Shown: one piece after another, positions 26,934 through 36,282 of the stretch
How the letters are laid out: every line of letters starts with the position of its first letter
How positions within the stretch are numbered: the first letter of the stretch is position 1
Assembly (NCBI GenBank): GCA_020438845.1
Contig: JAGQTV010000111.1
Coordinates: 1-64,000, forward strand
Origin: Mycobacterium sp.
GTDB lineage: Bacteria > Actinomycetota > Actinomycetes > Mycobacteriales > Mycobacteriaceae
DNA length: 64,000 nucleotides
Direction: 5' to 3'
Position numbers and translations under genes: made by a program
The notes under the pieces: generated by a model
Database searches by the model: none
What the model saw: only the letters and a program-made list of their open reading frames with translations
What the model was told of the DNA's origin: nothing

Positions 26934-28387
26934 TGACCCACAGAAACCGTGTGGCCGCCTTGGCTGCTGTGCTTGTGGCACTACTGACCGCCGGTGTGCT
27001 ACTCGTGGTTCGCGACACTGTCCACAAGCCCACGAGGATCACCGCCTACTTCACCAGTGCCACCTCGATCTACCCCGGTGACGACGTCCGAGTGGCGGGA
27101 GTAAAGGTCGGCAGCATCACCAACATCCAGGCGCAGGGCACCAAGGCCCGGATGACTCTGGTGGTGAAGCCCGGCATTCCAGTCCCCGCCGACGCTCGCG
27201 CCGTCGTCGTCGCCCAGAATCTTGTGGGCGCCCGGTACGTCCAGCTGGCACCCGCCTTCGGTGCGGACGGGAAAACCAATGGGCCGACGATGCGCGACGG
27301 TGCGGTGATCGACGTCGACCGCACTGCGGTTCCGGTGGAGTGGGACGAGGTGAAGGCCCAGTTATACCGACTGGCAAGCGATCTCGGGCCGGGAGCCGAC
27401 GCGTCGAGCTCGTCGCTGGGCCGATTGATCGACAGCGCCGCAACCGCCGTCGACGGCAACGGGAACAAGCTGCGGCAGACCATCAAGCAGCTCTCGGAAT
27501 TGAGTCGCATCCTCGCCGAAGGCAGCGGCAACATCGTCGACGTCATCAAGAACTTGCAGACCTTCGTAACAGTCCTGCGGGACAGCAACATCCAGATCGT
27601 CGAGTTTCAGAACCGGCTGGCCACCGTGTCCAGCGTGCTCGACGGCAGCAGGTCGGATCTCGACGCGGCGCTGAACAACCTGTCGGTGGCCGTCGTCGAC
27701 GTCAAGCGTTTCGTTGCCGGGAGCCGCAACCAAACCGCAGAGAGCATGGAACGACTGGCCGATGTTTCCCGGAATCTCGTCGATAACCAGATGGCACTGA
27801 AGAACCTGTTACACGTTGCGCCCAACGCGATCGGCAATGCCTACAACATCTATAACCCCGACATCCAAAGCGCACTGGGGGCATTCGCGCTCGCGAACTT
27901 CTCCAACCCGCTGCAGGTGGTGTGTGCGGCGATCGGAGCCGTGGAGAATTCCACGGCGTCGGAGACCAGCAAACTGTGCTCGCAGTACCTCGGCCCCGCC
28001 CTGCGGCTGCTGAACTTCAACTACCTACCGGTTCCGTTCAACGCCTACCTGGGCAAGTCGCCGAGTCCGTGGAACCTGATCTACTCCGAACCGCAGCTGG
28101 CACCGGGTGGTGGCGGTACGCCGCCGTCGAACGAAATGCCGCCGCCCGTGTCGGCCTACACCGGGCTCAACGGAGACGTACCAGGCCCGGCAGGCTGGGG
28201 TCAGCCGGGCAGTGAACAGCACGGCGCCTACGCACCCGACGGACTGCCCGCCGACCCGCAGCCCGCACTGTTCCCAGGTGCTCCAATCCCGCCGGGGGTG
28301 GTCCACGGCCCCGCAGCGGTCGGGCCCGGTCCTGCCGGACCGACAACGGTCGAGGGCATGCTGCTTCCGGCAGAAGGGGCGCCGTGA
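26930..28387 (+). CDS. mceD: MCE family protein MceD
   Basis: A 485-residue Mce chain: N-terminal anchor (VAALAAVLVALLTAGVLLVV), MCE domain with FTSATSIYPGDDVRVAGVKV and then GSITNI, a helical region to about residue 320, and a long Pro/Gly-rich C-terminal tail that ends near LLPAEGAP, as is usual for MceD. The ATG at 26930 overlaps the mceC stop (ATGATGA, so the second ATG at 26933 is an equal candidate). Its TGA overlaps the GTG of mceE. The Pro-rich tail is thought to lie outside the tunnel in this family. Confidence 0.92.
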   Translation: MMTHRNRVAALAAVLVALLTAGVLLVVRDTVHKPTRITAYFTSATSIYPGDDVRVAGVKVGSITNIQAQGTKARMTLVVKPGIPVPADARAVVVAQNLVGARYVQLAPAFGADGKTNGPTMRDGAVIDVDRTAVPVEWDEVKAQLYRLASDLGPGADASSSSLGRLIDSAATAVDGNGNKLRQTIKQLSELSRILAEGSGNIVDVIKNLQTFVTVLRDSNIQIVEFQNRLATVSSVLDGSRSDLDAALNNLSVAVVDVKRFVAGSRNQTAESMERLADVSRNLVDNQMALKNLLHVAPNAIGNAYNIYNPDIQSALGAFALANFSNPLQVVCAAIGAVENSTASETSKLCSQYLGPALRLLNFNYLPVPFNAYLGKSPSPWNLIYSEPQLAPGGGGTPPSNEMPPPVSAYTGLNGDVPGPAGWGQPGSEQHGAYAPDGLPADPQPALFPGAPIPPGVVHGPAAVGPGPAGPTTVEGMLLPAEGAP

Positions 28388-29577
28388 TGTCCAGGGTGCA
28401 CGGGATTCGGCGGGGTACTCTGCTGGCGAGGATTCTGGTCCCTGCTGTCCTCGTGGCTTCCAATGCGACCGGCTGCGCCTTCGGGGGGTTGAACTCACTA
28501 CCACTGCCTGGCGCGGTGGGCCGCGGTCCGAATGCCACTCGATACCATGTCGAGCTGGCGAATGTCGCTACGCTGGAACCGAATTCACCGGTCATGGTTC
28601 GGGATGTCGTGGTCGGCAGCGTTGAGTCGATGAAGGTGCGGGACTGGCACGCCGACGTTGAGATCTCGGTTAAGCCGGGCGTGACGATCCCTGCCAACGC
28701 GGTGGCCACCGTCGGGCAGACGAGCCTTCTCGGTTCGATGCACCTGGCGCTCAACCCGCCGCTGGGCCAGCCACCGAAGGGGCTGCTGGCCCCCGGAGCC
28801 ACCCTGGGACTCAACGAGACCTCCACCTATCCCACCACCGAGCAGACATTGTCGGCTTTGTCGGTGGTGATCAACGGCGGGGGAGTCGGGCGACTGGGCG
28901 ACATCATCACCGAACTCAACGCGGCCTTCGACGGCCATGCGGGCCAGATCCGCGACCTGCTGACCCGTCTGAATGACTTCGTGGGCATACTCGCCACCCA
29001 ACGTGACAGCATCAACGCCTCGGTGAACTCGCTGAATCGGCTGGCCGGCACCTTCGCCGGTCAGCAGGACGTGCTCAGTCGTGCACTCGAGCGGATCCCT
29101 CCCGCGCTCGACGTGCTCATTGCCGAACGGCCAACCCTGACAACGGCGCTGGAGAAGCTGGGCGACTTCAGCGTTGTGGCCACCGGGCTGGTCAACGATA
29201 CGCGGGCCGACCTGGTTCGGGACCTGCGAAACCTGGAGCCCACGCTGCGGGCGTTGGCCGACGTCGGCCCCGAACTCGACCGTGCGCTGGCGTACTTCAC
29301 CGCGTTCCCGTACGGCCAGGCGACGATCGACCGCGCCATCAGGGGCGACTACCTCAACCAGTACATCGTCTTCGACTTCACCATCCCGCGGCTGAAGAGA
29401 ACTCTGTTCCTCGGTACCAGCTGGGGACAGGAGGGTGCGAAACTCGTTCCAGCGCCGGGTGATCCGTGGTATGCCACCTACACCTACGATCCGTTGAACG
29501 CCCCGTTCAGTGCGCCACCTGCCGCAGTGGCGCCAATCCCCCCGCTCACGGATCCGGCTCCGAGGGGCGGCAACTGA
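28384..29577 (+). CDS. mceE: MCE family lipoprotein MceE (LprK/LprL-type)
   Basis: A 397-residue Mce chain that is a lipoprotein rather than a helix-anchored protein: a basic N-terminus, hydrophobic core and NATGC lipobox with Cys31. This is the standard position and type of the E subunit in mce operons. The MCE domain follows with ANVATLEPNSPVMVRDVVV, and helical repeats run to about residue 340. The GTG at 28384 overlaps the mceD stop; ATG at 28387 is an alternative. The lipobox has Ala at -3, a little unusual but acceptable. Its stop overlaps mceF by one base. Confidence 0.9.
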   Translation: MMSRVHGIRRGTLLARILVPAVLVASNATGCAFGGLNSLPLPGAVGRGPNATRYHVELANVATLEPNSPVMVRDVVVGSVESMKVRDWHADVEISVKPGVTIPANAVATVGQTSLLGSMHLALNPPLGQPPKGLLAPGATLGLNETSTYPTTEQTLSALSVVINGGGVGRLGDIITELNAAFDGHAGQIRDLLTRLNDFVGILATQRDSINASVNSLNRLAGTFAGQQDVLSRALERIPPALDVLIAERPTLTTALEKLGDFSVVATGLVNDTRADLVRDLRNLEPTLRALADVGPELDRALAYFTAFPYGQATIDRAIRGDYLNQYIVFDFTIPRLKRTLFLGTSWGQEGAKLVPAPGDPWYATYTYDPLNAPFSAPPAAVAPIPPLTDPAPRGGN

Positions 29578-31172
29578 TGCTGACGCGCTTCGTCCGAACC
29601 CAGTTAGCCATCTTCACCGTTGCCTCCATCGTCGGCATCGCCGCGATGGCGATGGTCTATCTGCAGTTGCCGACCCTGCTGGGGATCGGCCGGATGACGG
29701 TGACGCTGGAACTGCCCAGAACCGGAGGGCTCTACCGCTTCGCCAACGTCACCTACCGCGGCGTGCAGATCGGCAAGGTGACCGATGTGCACGCCACCCG
29801 TTCGGGTGCCGAAGCCACACTGTCGCTGGCCGAATCACCGAAGATCCCGGCCGATCTGCTGGCCAGCGTGCGCAGCGTTTCGGCGGTGGGGGAGCAGTTC
29901 GTCGACCTGCTGCCGCGCACCGACAACGGCCCATACCTCAGCGACGGTGCTGTGATCGGCGTTGCGGACACGGCTGTCCCACAGCAGGTCGGGCCGATGC
30001 TCGACCAGGTCAGCGCGCTGCTGGACACCATCCCCAAGGACAAGCTCGCCCGGTTGCTGGATGAATCGTTCACCGGGCTCAACGGGTCCGGTGACGAGCT
30101 CGGCGCCCTGCTGGACTCCTCGACGACGTTGTCACACGACTTCAAGTCCGTGGCGGAGCAGGTTCGTGCCCTGCTCGACGACAGCCGCCCTCTGCTGGAC
30201 GGCCAACTTGCCTCCGCCGATGCGTTGCGCACCTGGGCGCGCAGCCTCGCCGGCGTCACCGGGCAGATCACTGCCGACGATGCGGCGGTTCGTGGAGTGC
30301 TGCGAAACGGACCCGGCGCCGTCGACGAAGCAGATCAGCTTCTTCAACAGGTGAAGCCGACCCTGCCGGTGCTGCTGGCCAACCTGACGACCGTCGGCCA
30401 GATCGCCGTCACCTACCACGCGTCGCTGGAACAACTGCTGGTCTTGCTGCCGCCGTACGTCGGTTCCGTTCAGGCCGTGGGTCTTCCGAACAATAACCCG
30501 GTCGGGTTCACCCAGGGCGACTTCACCTTGACCATCGGTGACCCGCCGGCCTGCACGGTCGGTTTCCTACCGCCCTCCTCCTGGCGGTCGCCGACGGATC
30601 TGTCCGACATCGACACTCCCGACGGCCTGTACTGCAAGCTTCCGCAGGACTCCCCGATCGCGGTGCGCGGCGCCCGCAACTACCCCTGCATGGGCCAGCC
30701 CGGGAAACGGGCCCCTACCGTGGAGATCTGCGAGAGCGACAAACCCTATGAACCGTTGGCCATGCGCCAGCACGCACTCGGCCCCTACCCGATCGACCCG
30801 AGCCTACTCGCCCAAGGCATCCCGCCGGACGATCGAATCACTTTCCGCGAGCACATTTTCGGGCCGCTGGAAGGTACTGCGGGACCGCCGCCCGGCGGTG
30901 ACACGGCGATTGAACACGCTGCCGGCGGTCCGGCGATCGGGCCGGCCGCCGGCGCCACCCCCGCCGAGGCGCCGACTCCGCCGTCCCCGGACACGCCGCC
31001 GCTGGTAACCCCGAGTGGCTTCCACTCCGGGGCAGGCCCGTCAGTGGCGATTGCCACCTACGATCCCAAAACCGGGCAGTTCGCCACCCCGGACGGCGGC
31101 GTGGCGCGGCAGACCGATGTTGTCGCGCCCGTCGGTGAGCGGTCCTGGACCGACCTGTTGCCGACCGGCTGA
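29577..31172 (+). CDS. mceF: MCE family protein MceF
   Basis: A 531-residue final Mce chain. N-terminal anchor (LAIFTVASIVGIAAMAMVYL), MCE domain beginning TGGLYRFANVTYRGVQIGKV, helical region to about residue 310, then a cysteine-bearing segment (ACTVGF, LYCKLP, NYPCMG, EICES) and a long Pro/Ala-rich tail ending in a final folded-looking block (ATYDPKTGQFATPDGG). This tail block is typical of MceF proteins. It closes the operon; no mce-associated (Mas) genes follow, since the next gene lies on the opposite strand seven bases away. Confidence 0.92.
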   Translation: MLTRFVRTQLAIFTVASIVGIAAMAMVYLQLPTLLGIGRMTVTLELPRTGGLYRFANVTYRGVQIGKVTDVHATRSGAEATLSLAESPKIPADLLASVRSVSAVGEQFVDLLPRTDNGPYLSDGAVIGVADTAVPQQVGPMLDQVSALLDTIPKDKLARLLDESFTGLNGSGDELGALLDSSTTLSHDFKSVAEQVRALLDDSRPLLDGQLASADALRTWARSLAGVTGQITADDAAVRGVLRNGPGAVDEADQLLQQVKPTLPVLLANLTTVGQIAVTYHASLEQLLVLLPPYVGSVQAVGLPNNNPVGFTQGDFTLTIGDPPACTVGFLPPSSWRSPTDLSDIDTPDGLYCKLPQDSPIAVRGARNYPCMGQPGKRAPTVEICESDKPYEPLAMRQHALGPYPIDPSLLAQGIPPDDRITFREHIFGPLEGTAGPPPGGDTAIEHAAGGPAIGPAAGATPAEAPTPPSPDTPPLVTPSGFHSGAGPSVAIATYDPKTGQFATPDGGVARQTDVVAPVGERSWTDLLPTG

Positions 31173-31179
31173 GTGGTTG

Positions 31180-31686
31180 TCAGGTCAGTTTGACCAGCTT
31201 GAACGGCATGGCAATGAACAACGACAGGCTGCGACCGCAGGCACCGCTGGGTCCGGTGGTGGCATCCTCTCCAACCAAGACGTTGGAGGTCGGGTCTGTG
31301 TAGCCGCCGTCGGGTGTCATCCTCTTGAACCGGAACACCTGGTAGCCGGGAGCCGACGAACCGTCCGGGCAGGGCATCCAATTCTCCACCACATGCTTGA
31401 CGTACCACTCGCCGCTGGTCTGGTAGATCGGTGCGGTCCAGCCCTGGTCGCTGCTGACGGTGCCGGTGCATTCGGTCGGATAACTGCATTGCGAGGTGAT
31501 CGTCCAGACGGCCCGCACGCTGCGTTCGTCGTGGAAGACATCATTGGTGCGGGCCCACTCTCCGTTGGAGGTGGCGGTGAACGTGCCGTTGAGCGCCCAG
31601 CCATCCGAGGCGCGGGCCAGTGGTGGCGGGGTCGCAGCGCAGGACATCACCGCAGTCGCCACCAGGGCGGCCAGAGTTGCCCGCAT
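31180..31686 (-). CDS. conserved secreted protein of unknown function
   Basis: A 168-residue exported protein: a signal peptide (MRATLAALVATAVMSCAATP) with probable cleavage near LARAS, then a compact domain with NGTFTATSNGEWARTNDVFH, CSYPTECTGTVSSDQGW and a late cysteine in SGACGRSLSL. Four mature cysteines suggest two disulfides. It resembles a family of short secreted mycobacterial proteins (about 165-170 residues) without assigned function. A Cys in the signal region (MSCAA) does not make a good lipobox. It converges on mceF and is divergent from the cyclase gene. Confidence 0.75.
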   Translation of the reverse strand: MRATLAALVATAVMSCAATPPPLARASDGWALNGTFTATSNGEWARTNDVFHDERSVRAVWTITSQCSYPTECTGTVSSDQGWTAPIYQTSGEWYVKHVVENWMPCPDGSSAPGYQVFRFKRMTPDGGYTDPTSNVLVGEDATTGPSGACGRSLSLFIAMPFKLVKLT

Positions 31687-31838
31687 ACGCAGAATTATTG
31701 CCTCTCCGCAGGGCGGGGATTGGGTGATCGGGCCAAGATAGGAGTGAACACGCTGACAACAACTGTCGCAGCAGCCACAGTGGTCACTCGGCTGCTAGCA
31801 TTCTGCCTGGTCGTTTGCCGACCAGCGAAGGGAAGCCG

Positions 31839-34034
31839 ATGACCCAGCTGTCAGAACATGACGGAGCGACAACGGACCCTTCGGCTTCGGCGGCCAAACG
31901 CTCCAGATTTCCGATCGGCATTCCCGGTCGAGGTTTCCTCACCCGCATCAGCATCCAGTCCAAACTCATCCTGATGCTGGCTTTGTGCACCATTCTGGCC
32001 GCGGCGATCGTCGGCGGAATTTCCTACCAGACCGGCCGTACCTCGTTGCGCGAGGCCGCTTTCAACCGGCTGACCGAGATTCGCGAGGCACAGAAACGCG
32101 CCATGATTTCTCAGCTGACCGACCTGAGAAACGCCTTGGTGACCTACACCAACGGTTCCATGACCAAAGATGCCTTGCGCGAATTCAGTGCCGGCTTCGA
32201 CCAGTTGTCGACTGCCACGATCACACCGGAGATGACCAAGGCGATCGACTCCTACTACGACCTGTTCACCAAACAAACCGAGAAGTACAGCGGTGTCCGC
32301 CTGGACACCGGGGCACTGCTGCCCACGTCCAATGCCGAGCGTTATCTGCAGGCGTATTACAGCGCGCGACTGCCCACCAACGACGTCGCGATCGCAATGG
32401 ATGACGCGCACGACGGCAGCGCCTGGTCTGCAGCCAACGCGAAATATCAGGGCTTCTATCGGGAGATCGTGACGAGGTTCGGTTTCGAGGACGCCCTGCT
32501 CATCGACCGTGCCGGCAACGTGGTCTATAGCGCCTTCAAGAACACCGACCTGGGCACCAACATCCTGAACGGTCCTTACGACGGCTCCAAATTGCGTGGC
32601 GCCTATCTCGAGGCGATGTCGAGCAACAGAGCCGACCGAGTGGCCGTCACCGACTTCGAGTTCTACCAGCCCGCCAACATGGCTCCGACGGCCTGGTTGG
32701 TCGCGCCCGTTCCGCCCGACGGGAAGCCCGAGGGTGTTCTGGCCCTTCAATTTCCGATCACCAAGATCAACAAGGTGATGACGTTCGACAGACAGTGGCG
32801 CGAGGCCGGAATGGGAACGACCGGCGAGACGTTTTTGGCTGGCGAAGACTTCCTGATGCGGTCGGATTCCCGGATGTTCCTGGAAGATCCGCAGGAGTAC
32901 CGCCAGAAAGTCATCGCCGCGGGCACTCCGCCCGATATTCCCGACCTTGCGATCCGCCAGGGCGGCACCACCCTGGTTCAACCCGTCTCGGAGCGTGTGG
33001 GAAGACCGGCTCAAGAGGGGCACTCAGGCACTCTGATCACCAAAGACTATCTCGGTGAGGAGTGCCTACAGGCCTACGCGCCGATCGGCGAGCACGTCGG
33101 ACTGCACTGGTCGATCATCGCCAAGATCAGCGCCAAGGAAGCGTTCGCCAGCGAAGCCACCTTCGCCCGGGTCGTGGTTCTGGCTACTACCGGGATAATT
33201 TTCGCGGTCTGTCTGCTAGCGGTCATTCTCGCCCAGGTTTTCCTGCGGCCGATCCGCCGCCTCGAAACGGGCGTCCAGCGAATCAGCGCCGGAGACTACA
33301 CGGTGGCGATTCCGGTGGAGACCCGCGACGAGATCGGCGACTTGACCGTGATGTTCAACGAGATGAGTGGCAGTCTGTCCGCCAAGGAAGACCTGCTCAA
33401 TGAACAACGTGGTCAGATCAGGAACTTGCTCAACTCTTTTATGCCCGCAGCAATCGCGGACAAACTGCGCCGCGGCGAGGAAGTCGGCGCCCGGGAACAC
33501 CCCAATGTCACAGTCATTTACGCAACCGTCCTCGGTTTGGACCGGATTCAGGCGCAACTCGATTCCGGCGAGGCACTGAGCATCACCAACGAGATCAATC
33601 GTCAATTCGAGGCTGCGGCAGCGGACTACGACATCGACCGGATCCGTCCGGTGCGAAACGGATACCTCGGTAGTTGTGGGCTCCTTGTTCCGCGGTTGGA
33701 CAATGCTCGACGGGTCGTCGACTTTGCGCGTGAGTGTGAGCGAATCGTCGAGCGGGTCAACGGTGATTCAGGACTGAACCTCGCGCTGTGCGCCGGGATC
33801 GATACCGGAAAGGTCAGCAGCGGTCTGATCGGACATCCGTCGACAGTGTTCGATCTCTGGGGAAGCGCAGTAAACCTGGCCCACCGGATCAAAACCGGAG
33901 TGCCGGAATCCGGGGTCTACGTCTCTTCGCGGGTGCATGGCACCCTCGCGGACACAACGCCGTTCGTCTCTGCCGGGACGATCCCAGTTGACGGAGTCGA
34001 CGAACCGATCTGGCGACTGCTGGAGCAGCAGTAA
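31839..34034 (+). CDS. Rv2435c-like membrane sensor with degenerate class III cyclase domain
   Basis: A 731-residue protein: cytoplasmic N-terminus, helix at ~43-63, a large Cache-like extracellular sensor domain (~64-440), second helix (~445-470), HAMP linker (~470-515, DEIGDLTVMFNEMSG) and a class III cyclase domain. The cyclase site is altered: the first metal Asp is Thr563 (in VIYATVLGL), the second is Asn607 (in VRNGYLGS), and the purine-selecting Lys is Arg603. The Asn and Arg in WGSAVNLAHRI remain. A catalytically dead or nucleotide-binding role is therefore likely. The ATG at 31839 follows AAGGGAA. The gene overlaps the downstream channel gene by one base, as in the Rv2435c-Rv2434c pair. 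Confidence 0.88.
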   Translation: MTQLSEHDGATTDPSASAAKRSRFPIGIPGRGFLTRISIQSKLILMLALCTILAAAIVGGISYQTGRTSLREAAFNRLTEIREAQKRAMISQLTDLRNALVTYTNGSMTKDALREFSAGFDQLSTATITPEMTKAIDSYYDLFTKQTEKYSGVRLDTGALLPTSNAERYLQAYYSARLPTNDVAIAMDDAHDGSAWSAANAKYQGFYREIVTRFGFEDALLIDRAGNVVYSAFKNTDLGTNILNGPYDGSKLRGAYLEAMSSNRADRVAVTDFEFYQPANMAPTAWLVAPVPPDGKPEGVLALQFPITKINKVMTFDRQWREAGMGTTGETFLAGEDFLMRSDSRMFLEDPQEYRQKVIAAGTPPDIPDLAIRQGGTTLVQPVSERVGRPAQEGHSGTLITKDYLGEECLQAYAPIGEHVGLHWSIIAKISAKEAFASEATFARVVVLATTGIIFAVCLLAVILAQVFLRPIRRLETGVQRISAGDYTVAIPVETRDEIGDLTVMFNEMSGSLSAKEDLLNEQRGQIRNLLNSFMPAAIADKLRRGEEVGAREHPNVTVIYATVLGLDRIQAQLDSGEALSITNEINRQFEAAAADYDIDRIRPVRNGYLGSCGLLVPRLDNARRVVDFARECERIVERVNGDSGLNLALCAGIDTGKVSSGLIGHPSTVFDLWGSAVNLAHRIKTGVPESGVYVSSRVHGTLADTTPFVSAGTIPVDGVDEPIWRLLEQQ

Positions 34035-35527
34035 TGGCCAGCGTGCTCACCGCCCCCTGGTTCTACTGGGCCGTCGGCATAGCCCTCGGTTTCCCACTGG
34101 TGTTGATCCTGACCACCGAATGGCAACAAGCCCTACGCCGTCGAGGCAGTCCACTGCTGCGACCCGTCACGATGCTGCGCAATCTGCTGGTGCCCCTGGG
34201 TGCGTTGCTGATGGCCATGGTCGGGGCCACTCAGATGCCGTTTGCATCCATGCCGGTCCGCTTGGTCGGCACGGTGGTGGCCGTACTGGTACTCATGCTT
34301 CTGCTCGCAGGCATCCGGGCCTCGGTGTTTTCCAATGCCCCCGAAGACAGTTGGCGACATCGCATCCCGGCCATCTTTCTCGACGTCAGCAGGTTCGGAC
34401 TGATCGCGATCGGCACCGGACTGATCCTGGCCTACATTTGGGGCGCCCACATCGGCGGGTTGTTCACCGCGCTGGGTATCGGGTCGATCGTGATCGGTCT
34501 TACGCTTCAGAACTCCGTCGGTCAGATCATCTCCGGGCTGCTCATGCTCTTCGAGCAGCCGTTCCGGATCGGGGACTACATCCAGACCGACAAGGCACAA
34601 GGGCGAGTCACGGAGGTCAACTGGCGGGCAGTTCACGTCAAGACCGCCACCGGCACGCAGATCATGCCGAATTCCGTGCTCGCCGCAGCCGCCTTCACCA
34701 ATCTGAGTCGGCCTGCCGGAGAGTTCGCGATCCGGGTGACCAGTGTGTTCGCTATTGAGGATCGGCCGGACCAGGTGTGCGACATGTTGGCTCGGGTGGC
34801 ATCCCAGGTGCCCGAGTGCCACCCGGACTTGGCCCCGATCGCCGTTCCGATGGGAACAATGCAGTACCGCACCAAGATCCCGCTGCGCTCACCGGCAGAT
34901 GACAGCGATGCGGAAGCAACCTTCCTGCGCTGGATTTGGTATGCCGCCCGGCGGGAGGGCTTGCACCTGGACGAGGCCGAGGATTCCTTCTCCGACCCGG
35001 AGTCGGTTGCCGCGGCGATCCGGACGGTCGTCGCACCGACCCTGCAGATGACCCCCCAGCAGCAGAAAGCCATGATTCCGCATGCGGTCATTCAACGTTT
35101 CGGCGCCGGGGAACTCGTTCTCGAAGATGGCATTGTGCCCGATGCCATGTCGTTCATTCTGGCAGGTGAGGTGCGATTGACTGCTGACGTCGAAGACGGA
35201 ACCCGCGCCGTGGTGGGGACCATCGAGCAGGGATCCTTCTTCGGGCAGAGCACTCTTACCCGCCAACCGGTTACCGGTTCGATGTTCGCACTGACCGAAT
35301 TGACAGTCGTGCGCGTTCAGCGCGAGGCGATCGAGAAGGTCTTGCATGCCAACCCGGTTCTATTGCAAGAGTTCGGCCGTGCCATCGACGAACGCCGCAA
35401 GCGGGTTCAGATGGTGCTTGCCGACGCCGAATCCGACACCGACACCGACCCCGCCACGGCGAGCACGCAATCGGCCAGCCAAGCGGGCGATGCAGCCGTG
35501 AGCTCCGCCGTCGACTCCGGGTCTTAA
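34034..35527 (+). CDS. MscS-family channel with C-terminal cyclic-nucleotide-binding domain (Rv2434c-like)
   Basis: A 497-residue membrane protein. Residues ~1-130 hold hydrophobic helices, including GLFTALGIGSIVIGLTLQNS, the pore-lining MscS helix, followed by FEQPFRIGDYIQ and the cytoplasmic MscS beta domain. Residues ~350-470 form a cNMP-binding fold (IQRFGAGELVLEDGIVPDA, AGEVRL, GSFFGQSTLT). This architecture is that of M. tuberculosis Rv2434c. It probably opens or is modulated by cyclic nucleotide or by its partner sensor. The start overlaps the cyclase stop by one base, so translation is coupled. The tail is a low-complexity Asp/Ala/Ser stretch. Confidence 0.92.
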   Translation: MASVLTAPWFYWAVGIALGFPLVLILTTEWQQALRRRGSPLLRPVTMLRNLLVPLGALLMAMVGATQMPFASMPVRLVGTVVAVLVLMLLLAGIRASVFSNAPEDSWRHRIPAIFLDVSRFGLIAIGTGLILAYIWGAHIGGLFTALGIGSIVIGLTLQNSVGQIISGLLMLFEQPFRIGDYIQTDKAQGRVTEVNWRAVHVKTATGTQIMPNSVLAAAAFTNLSRPAGEFAIRVTSVFAIEDRPDQVCDMLARVASQVPECHPDLAPIAVPMGTMQYRTKIPLRSPADDSDAEATFLRWIWYAARREGLHLDEAEDSFSDPESVAAAIRTVVAPTLQMTPQQQKAMIPHAVIQRFGAGELVLEDGIVPDAMSFILAGEVRLTADVEDGTRAVVGTIEQGSFFGQSTLTRQPVTGSMFALTELTVVRVQREAIEKVLHANPVLLQEFGRAIDERRKRVQMVLADAESDTDTDPATASTQSASQAGDAAVSSAVDSGS

Positions 35528-35549
35528 CGGGGCGATTGGCTGGGACCGG

Positions 35550-35584
35550 TCATGGGGACTTCATGGGGGACTTCATGGGGGACA
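35550..35584 (+). repeat. 11-12-base tandem repeat upstream of the hydrolase
   Basis: Three units of TCATGGGGGACT begin at 35550, 35561 and 35573 (11, 12 and about 12 bases). They lie between the channel stop (35527) and the likely hydrolase start (35614). They could be read as an N-terminal extension (GDFMGDFMGD) if translation began earlier. Confidence 0.85.
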
Positions 35585-35613
35585 CTGACAAGAGACCCCT
35601 GGGGAGGTATGTG

Positions 35614-36282
35614 ATGACCAGTAATGAACCGTTGCGGGACGATGAGGTCATTGTCGAGGTGGCGGGAGCGATAGTCGGAGGGCGGCTGACCGTTCCGCAG
35701 GAGCCTCGCGGCATCGTCGTGTTCGCACACGGCAGCGGCAGCAGCAGACACAGCCCCCGTAATCGTTTCGTGGCGGAGGTTCTGCAGTCGGCGGGGTTGG
35801 CAACCCTGCTGTTCGATCTGCTCACACCGGAAGAAGAGGCCAACCGCGCCAACGTCTTTGACATCGGGCTACTGGCCGACCGGCTGGTAGAGGTCACCCT
35901 GTGGCTGCGCTCAGCCCGGGATGCCGCCGGACTTCCAGTGGGCTATTTCGGCGCGAGCACAGGCGCCGGGGCGGCACTGCGGGCTGCCGCCGATCCCCGA
36001 GTGGACCTTTTCGCTGTGGTGTCCCGCGGTGGCCGGCCGGATTTGGCGGGCAACTTCCTCCCTCGTGTACAGGCTCCGACGTTGCTGATCGTCGGAAGCC
36101 GCGATCAGACCGTGCTTGACCTCAACCGGCAGGCCGCCGCGGCGATGACGGCGCCGTGCCAGATCGCGGTTGTACCGGGTGCCACCCACTTGTTCGAGGA
36201 ACCCGGCACGCTGGAGCAGGTTGCGGTGCTGGCCCGCAAGTGGTTCACCAACCACCTCACCCCAATTCCGGTGGAACCCTGA
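35614..36282 (+). CDS. dienelactone-hydrolase-like alpha/beta hydrolase
   Basis: A 222-residue alpha/beta hydrolase. The fold is clear: VVFAHGSGSSRHSPRN gives the oxyanion region, the nucleophile elbow is GASTGAGAA (Ser in place of the Cys of true dienelactone hydrolases), an acid follows in LLIVGSRDQTV, and the histidine in VPGATHLFEE. The substrate is unknown. The ATG at 35614 is preferred because GGGGAGG stands 7 bases upstream; a longer frame from 35536 would include a tandem repeat. Its stop overlaps the rhodanese start by one base. Confidence 0.88.
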   Translation: MTSNEPLRDDEVIVEVAGAIVGGRLTVPQEPRGIVVFAHGSGSSRHSPRNRFVAEVLQSAGLATLLFDLLTPEEEANRANVFDIGLLADRLVEVTLWLRSARDAAGLPVGYFGASTGAGAALRAAADPRVDLFAVVSRGGRPDLAGNFLPRVQAPTLLIVGSRDQTVLDLNRQAAAAMTAPCQIAVVPGATHLFEEPGTLEQVAVLARKWFTNHLTPIPVEP

